Shown: piece after piece, positions 41,350-47,067 of the stretch
Layout of the letters: every line of letters begins with the position of its first letter
How positions within the stretch are numbered: position 1 is the first letter of the stretch
DNA from: Dissophora ornata
Lineage: Eukaryota > Mortierellomycota > Mortierellomycetes > Mortierellales > Mortierellaceae
Assembly (NCBI GenBank): GCA_025201705.1
Contig: MU616739.1
Span: forward strand, 1-47,067
DNA length: 47,067 nucleotides
Reading direction: 5' to 3'
Position numbers and translations under genes: made by a program
The notes under the pieces: model-generated
The model's input: the letters and a program-made list of their open reading frames with translations, nothing else
Database searches by the model: none
What the model was told of the DNA's origin: nothing

Positions 41350-43562
41350 TGTTAAATGACGCACTTAGTACGTCCCTCCCAACGAATGCTTTCAGCCACC
41401 AGGGTGCTTTCACCACACACACTGGTTGCTCCCTCTGATGAGACAAAAAATGCTGCCTGTTGTGGTGTTGGTGCAAGAGTCAACAGCAAAACGAGGAACA
41501 GTAGCCGCCACTTTTGTGTATTCGCAAGCACACTACGATCGGCGTGTGTAGTCTCAACACCCTAAAATTCTCGTGCCACAATTCTAGGGTCAAGTAGACC
41601 AAAAGAAGCAGGCAATTCGTTATTTTGACAGAACGTATTAACAGCGCTCCCAAAGAAAGAAGCAGGACACTATACTCAACTACAATGCAAACAAAGGGCT
41701 CTGTCACACTATCCACACCCGTGCTAGGGCTGACAAAGTTTTCTGCGCTTGTGGTTAAAACCTGCGCGTCGATCCTCGAAAACAAACAAGCAGCGATCAC
41801 AATGAAGGTTGCTCAAACACGGAGTACTAACCTCGAGATGTTCAGTTCTTTACCTGTTTACTCTACCCATACCCACCCCCGCCCCTTGTTTTTGCTCATC
41901 CATTCTTGCGATGTTCCCTTTTTCGGCTTCTCTCTCTTTTTTTTTCTACCCTTTGTTTGCGCTTATCAGTTCAATTGCACGCCCATGCGCGCTGTCCTTG
42001 TGATTTTTTACTCGTAAACGCTCTCGGGCTACTCCTTGGATGGCGCTTGACAAGGACAAGGCCTTGCCGATAATTCGGAGTGCGGGCACAAGTTAGGCGC
42101 ATGAGCTCAATTAAAGGAAACACAGCACACTGCGACTGAGTCGCATGCACGATGCCACAATACCGCATATCGCTGAATGTTTACGAGCAATTTTTCTTTT
42201 TCTTTTTCGAAACTGATCATGTTCACTTTCTCCAGTATGATCGAGGCGCAGAGCAAGGAGAAGGAGATAAAAAGTGGCGGCAGTCTTGCGTGTTACGGCA
42301 GTAGCAATCCTGATTTTTGCAAGATGCATGATGCAGCGCAAAGCCAAAGCTCTGCTGCACCACGCATCTCCATTTTCAAATTAAATTGCGAAATGCACTG
42401 TCGATGCATCCAGTAAGATGCAAGGTTATTCGCGCTTACAACGCATGGGGAATGAAAGAATTCCTCAAAAAAGTTCAAAGACGACCATAGTAATCATACC
42501 TGAAAGATGTTATCATAGTTCATGAGTAGAAAGGCATCTATTCTCACAACTTCACCACGGTCCCTTCAATGTACAAAGCCTCCGTCCTGCAGTAACAATG
42601 GTACAGCTTTGCTCTCTTTTTTTTTGTTTCGATATGTCATCTTCTACTAGTACATGTCGATTCCGAGGACCTCGAATACCACTTTTCTAGCCCATGACCT
42701 GAATTAGGCGGTTATCTTCTTGTCGACTCCTGAATTTTATATTCTGGGGAGCTGTGGTTTTTTTTTTTGCCCATCCTATGCCTCCTTTTCGACCTTCTGA
42801 GTGCCTTATTCCGTCCAATGCTAGTTTTCCGGTCTTGCGTGGCCTTCTTCCCTTTCTTTCCCCTCCTTTTCTCTCTCCATCTCTCTCTCCGTCGGTAGAT
42901 GGGTCAGCTTGCTATCTGTTTCTGTTTCCGTCACCCCTTCATTGCCTCACATAGCATTCTCCGTACACGCGGAGAGAGGGCTAAACAGGGGGACGGAGCT
43001 CAACGGAGTGGGGCCGAGAACGAGGCTAAAATAACCATGTAGAACTAGATTTGATGCAACCATCCCATGTTCCTGTCTGTGTCCGTGGGTCATGGCCTGT
43101 TCTGTGCTCTGCTTTGCTTACTGCTGCACGGTAGGAAAGAAAACAAACGCCAGCAGCGACTATTAACGGCTCCTCGATTTTTGCCACACACTGGACAGCC
43201 CGCCCTTTTATGTCCTTCCTTTTTCTTTGTTCTCTTTCTGTGCTTTCTCTTTCACCCTTTTTTCCCCCCTCCACCCATGTTCGTAGGAGTTCGAGAACAT
43301 ACATACTTCTTGACCCTCAGGGCTTGCTCTTTATCCTAACGTTGAATCGACGGCCCACACTTTGGCTTTTGATCGCCATCTACTATCATTTCCACCCGCA
43401 CTCCTATTAAAGTCCTCCACTCCCGATAACTGATATCCACCATCGCTAGCTCTTCCTCTAATACCGCGCTTATATCAACACATCTCTCTGGAACGCGGTC
43501 TCCTTCCTATATCATCTTTTCTCTGCTCTGAATTATATTTCGTTATCTTGGCGCACAGAAAA
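41350..43562. other. Intergenic region, no gene recognised
   Basis: About 2.2 kb between the divergent NDUFA2 and 43563-46635 genes. The open frames are under 135 codons, without motifs. The part from about 42830 to 43540 is strongly C/T-rich and is probably the leader and promoter of the downstream gene. Confidence 0.45.
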
Positions 43563-46500
43563 ATGGGCTATCCTTTCAAGGTACGAATGAACTGGTCAGA
43601 AAATCGACGACCCGATGTTCTAAATGCTGGGTTGCTAATACACATCTTTTTTTTATTGCCATCGACGTCAGTCAGCCAGCCAGTCAACCATGCCGATGCA
43701 ACGTTTCAGATCCAACTCTACGTCCTCGGTGCTGGAATCTCCATTGTCGCTGACCTACTCCCCGTATACCCGCCGCTCCAACGACAGGCCATTTTCGGGC
43801 ACGCGATGTGAGCCGATCAATGTCCCAGTCTCCCCCTCGACGCCAACACGGCCACATTTCGACAGAATTTCCCAAGACTTTGCTCCTATATCCAGCGGCT
43901 CACGCTTATCCCTATCTCCAATCGGGAATGCCGCTGGTGTCATGAAAAAACTACTACGAAGACGACGTGGCAACACCAACAGCAGCGATGGAGGTGGTGG
44001 AGGATTTCCCAGTCCCATGACAGCAGTGCCCTCATTCATCATTGTCGGCGGACACGGTGGGATGGCTGCAGGGGCGACTGTCTATGATCTCGAGCCGTTT
44101 CAAACTCCATCCTCACCTTCGTCATGCCACTCACCAGTGATGAATGCTGCCCTATATTCACCCCATAGCCCGGCGAGTCCGACGAGTCCTAAAAGCCCGC
44201 ATTATTCACAATCCATGTTCACTCGCATCACCGGACGAGATAATCACTACCGCCAACCACCTTTTCATATATCTGAACCTATTATGACATCCACGCCACG
44301 AGGGTGCTCTCTTCTTGCATCCCTTGCGGATGGGCCCAGGAGCACGGGCCTGAATATGTGCCTGAATATGAACGGGCCCCTTGCTTTGTCTTCTACATCG
44401 ACCCATAAGAAAATGAACAGGAGGTCGCTCTCTGCTGACAATTTAATGACAGCCACAGCATCGAGAGCGCGAGCAGCGCAGAGGCCGTCTCTCGGACCTG
44501 GCATTGGCTCGGACGGATTCATTTGCACGACAGCATGCAAGCGGAAGCAGTCTTCATTGGAATCACTCTTAGTGGGGGATAAGGGGGAGCACGGTGCGTG
44601 CGCAGGATCCGTGGGGGGACATCGAACGCCACAACAACTGCAACTCCGCCAGCAACAAGGGCCCCAACAGTGCCAGGTTGGCGGAATACAAGAGACAGAG
44701 CAGGAATTTTACAAAAATTCTGTCGAGTTCTTGAACACACACCATAGCCGGAACAACATGACCGATAACTGGGCGAACAGAAACAAACGCAAGCCAAGCA
44801 TTCCTGTGCGCCGCCAGAGTGAATCTTCTTTGCTAAATAAGATCATTGATGCAACGAATGAGGTCGTGGCAGGCTCCACGATCAAAACGACCACTGTTGT
44901 AGATCATGATGCCCCACCGATGCCGCTATTGAGCCTGGAGCAAGAGGACGTCGACGATGACTATGAACCCAGCCCTTTCGGTCCCGACAGCTGCTGGAAG
45001 GACTTTAGTCAATCTCGTTCCTCCACTTTTGACTCTGAGATCGATCCTGAGTATCGTTCCTTACTCTCCTCTGTCGACATCATGCTCGTCTCCAGCATCT
45101 CTTCCCCGACCCAGTATTATGATAATCCCAAATCCCGCAAGCTCATTCGGGCGTTCTTGACAAGTGGAGAGCGCGAATTTGACGAGGCGGTCGAGTTTGG
45201 ATTCCCAACTGTAGGGGTGATAGATGACAAAGACGGCAGAACCAAAGATTGTCGATTCCTGACGCTGCGGCTGACTCTTACCCCTTGGCATGCCCGTGCG
45301 GATGAGCTCAGGCTCTATGGTCTGGAAAAACAGAGCAACAACATGCCGCCACTCAAGGATATGGTTAACAAATTCCTGACGAAAACGTCGGCAATGTTGT
45401 CCTCATCCCCGCCGCGCACCCTCGGGCTTGCAGCAGCGGATGCCAAGCAGCTCCCTCTGAGCGCGAAGGGACGTCGGTCTTCCGCTATGTCCGATATGGT
45501 TAGGCGTTCTGCACCTTCGTCGTCGAGTTTTCTGCTGAAGGGGGTTCATTCTTCCGCTAATGCAGTCGAAATGTCCCAAAGCTCGACGCTCTCAGAAGGG
45601 CTGCAACAAAAACAATTGGTTTCCCCAGCCCCAGTCGAGCGGGGAGACAACTCTACTACAACAAACATCACTCCACCCAAGAACATGATCAAGAACACCA
45701 ACAGGGCTGGGCCTCGCAGTGAAAAAGGGTTTCGTATTACGGACCCTTCTTCTTCCTGCTCCTCTTTAATTTCGCCCCTTATGACATCGCCATCCACAAC
45801 GACCACCACAGCTGCCCGTGGCGTCCGATCTGCAGAATCCTTGAGTAAGGACCCAGAATTGCATACATCCCCTCCTACGACGCCAAGTCCCACTGCACTT
45901 CACCATCACGACTATCTTTACCCATCGCATCAACAACTGCAGCCGCCAAGAAAGTGCTCACTGTCTGCACTGTCCCTGCCAATGAACACCTGCCACAACA
46001 CGACTACGACATGTTCACCCGAAGAAAACATGCTTGCCCCACCAGTGGTGCCCCCTCGTCGCAAAGCCTCCTCGCCTGCAATTTTCTCTGACGATACTAC
46101 GAACGGGCCGCACAATCATCATCATCAACAACAACAACAACAGCAGCACCAATTAATGACCTTGCCACGACCAAAAACTACCGCACCATTGCCACCATTC
46201 ACTATTGCGACACTCTCTCCATTTTCGTCGCCCTCGCCGTTGCCGTCGCCTTCCCCTTCACAGTCTGCGTTTTCGCTGTCCTGGATTACAGATACATCAT
46301 CGCCAATTCCTATCCCGGGCGCCCGTGGACGCCAGCATCCTCGACAACAGCAGCAGCATCAGCAAGTTGATTCTGATATCTGTGGCGCGCCAGTAGCAAG
46401 GACTCCACGCGCACCAGTGAAGAAGACGGATCTGCCTGATGACTATAACAATTGTATTCAAAATTCTATGACGACAACAACAACAACTCCAGCAACAGTG

Positions 46501-46635
46501 CAGGAGTATGCCCGCCATCACTATCACTACCAACACCAGCAGCAGCTCCCGCTTCGGCAATCGAGCAACATGGCGACGCTGGATACGCACAAAATGTATA
46601 TTCCACGAACACAGTACACAGTACCTTGTCAATAG
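43563..46635 (+). CDS. Uncharacterised 993-residue low-complexity protein with one conserved block
   Basis: Two exons, 43563-43580 (MGYPFK) and 43672-46635, joined across GTACGA...GTCAG in frame. The commonly predicted start would be the ATG at 43690, six codons into exon 2. Most of the protein is disordered Ser/Pro/Thr/His/Gln-rich sequence with poly-Gln and poly-Thr. One ordered block lies at about residues 488-572: KSRKLIRAFLTSGEREFDEA, VEFGFPTVG, RFLTLRLTLTPWHARADE, LRLYGLEKQ. I have the impression of a block conserved in uncharacterised fungal proteins but cannot name it. Several SP/TP sites and repeated PRRK/RRKAS motifs suggest phosphorylation. No signal peptide or membrane helix; an N-terminal Met-Gly could be myristoylated, though the following residues are not ideal. 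Confidence 0.8.
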
Positions 46636-46814
46636 TCAATAGTCATTGAAAATTGTAGAGTACATCGCAAACAAGACTCCTCTCTTTTATATATCGTATA
46701 TTAAAAAATTCTATCAAAGCTTCGAGTTGCTTACTGCAAAGAAAGAAAAAGAAAATGCTGGTGACCCCAGCGCCGCGTTCCAGAAGGGAAAAAGATGAAA
46801 AGGATAAAAAGAAG

Positions 46815-46886
46815 CTCCTTGGCGGGGAATTGAACCCCGGTCTTCCGCGTGACAGGCGGAGATACTAACCACTATACTACCAGGGA
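46815..46886 (-). tRNA. tRNA-Asp (GTC)
   Basis: The 72-base minus-strand sequence folds as a cloverleaf. The anticodon arm is TCCGC-CTGTCAC-GCGGA with anticodon GTC. The T arm is CGGGG-TTCAATT-CCCCG. The D arm contains AGTGGTTA. The discriminator is G, as usual for tRNA-Asp. No intron and no encoded CCA. The acceptor stem TCCCTGG/CCAAGGA has one C-A mismatch at the fourth pair. Sequence closely follows eukaryotic tRNA-Asp. Confidence 0.9.
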
Positions 46887-46972
46887 TTGAGCTTTCTGTC
46901 TCACTAGCTACCAGAAAATAATTTATATCATTTGTGACCTTAAAGTCATCCTGTCACCGCCTACACCGAATA

Positions 46973-47067
46973 GGACCATCTCCAAGGCCCCCGCCCATCG
47001 GCGATGGTCCACGGGTCATAGCAGGAGCAGGTGAGTACCATGGCCCTGGGGGCTCCTTGCCATAAAA
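46973..47067 (+). mobile_element. Possible LINE 3' end at the window edge
   Basis: An 8-bp stem GGACCATC/GATGGTCC (46973-46980, 47003-47010) is followed by CCATGGCCCTGGGGG, CTCCTTG and an A-rich end. The LINE copy at 19141-20387 ends CCATGACCCTGGGGG, TCCTTG then poly(A), a match over about 22 bases with one substitution and one indel. This suggests a second member of the family, or a tail-only fragment, cut by the window end. Confidence 0.35.

Noticed and set aside
1..47067. CRISPR array or bacterial-type operon
   Set aside because: No regularly spaced repeats with unique spacers, and genes have introns and are individually promoted, as expected for a fungus.

Overview
The window looks like nuclear DNA of an early-diverging filamentous fungus. 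Mortierellomycota (Mortierella-like) is my inference from the gene families. Genes are small and split by short GT-AG introns. They encode ordinary eukaryotic housekeeping proteins (GET3, EMC10, U2B''/U1A, CDK9/BUR1, 40S uS17, complex I B8, mitochondrial-type IleRS, tRNA-Asp). Mixed in are fungal-type proteins with low-complexity Ser/His/Gln-rich stretches. I derived splice sites by reading GT-AG sites that keep the frame and restore family motifs; no transcript data were available.

Layout. 1.7-5.7 kb: GET3 (+) converges on a flotillin-like gene (-). 5.9-7.2 kb: promoter repeats and a decayed retrotransposon RNase H domain. 8.1-10.5 kb: a zinc-ligand protein (-) and an acidic protein (+). 10.9-13.5 kb: a U2B''/U1A-type RNA-binding protein (-) and a divergent-loop cyclophilin (+), head to head over a CRE-like motif. 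14.5-18.2 kb: a low-complexity protein (+) and a CDK9/BUR1 kinase (-), separated by a 71-A tract.

18.4-25.4 kb is the accessory island. It holds a broken relic of a TnpB/Fanzor-like protein (RuvC/zinc-ribbon signature), then a 5'-truncated LINE with a poly(A) tail and an imperfect ~20-bp target-site duplication. Next comes a large STAND (NLR-like) gene with TPR-like, ARM-like, NACHT and HEAT parts. It carries two apparent frameshifts and a run of Ns inside its near-identical HEAT repeats.

26.2-34.1 kb: EMC10 (+), a DUF2423/LLP-type ribosome-biogenesis protein (-), a secreted I9 inhibitor-like protein (+), uS17 (-) and a REG1-like PP1 regulatory subunit (-). 36.1-41.2 kb: IleRS (-), a 173-bp Tc1/mariner-pogo-type MITE, and NDUFA2/B8 (-). 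43.6-46.6 kb: a 993-residue low-complexity protein with one conserved block. The window ends with tRNA-Asp (-) and a short stretch resembling the 3' end of the LINE.

Functionally the housekeeping genes do not form one pathway. GET3 and EMC10 both serve ER membrane-protein insertion; uS17, the LLP-like protein, IleRS and tRNA-Asp serve translation; IleRS and NDUFA2 serve mitochondria. The island is the likeliest place for unusual biology: a eukaryotic RNA-guided-nuclease relative, a retroelement and a candidate innate-immune-type receptor lie within 7 kb.
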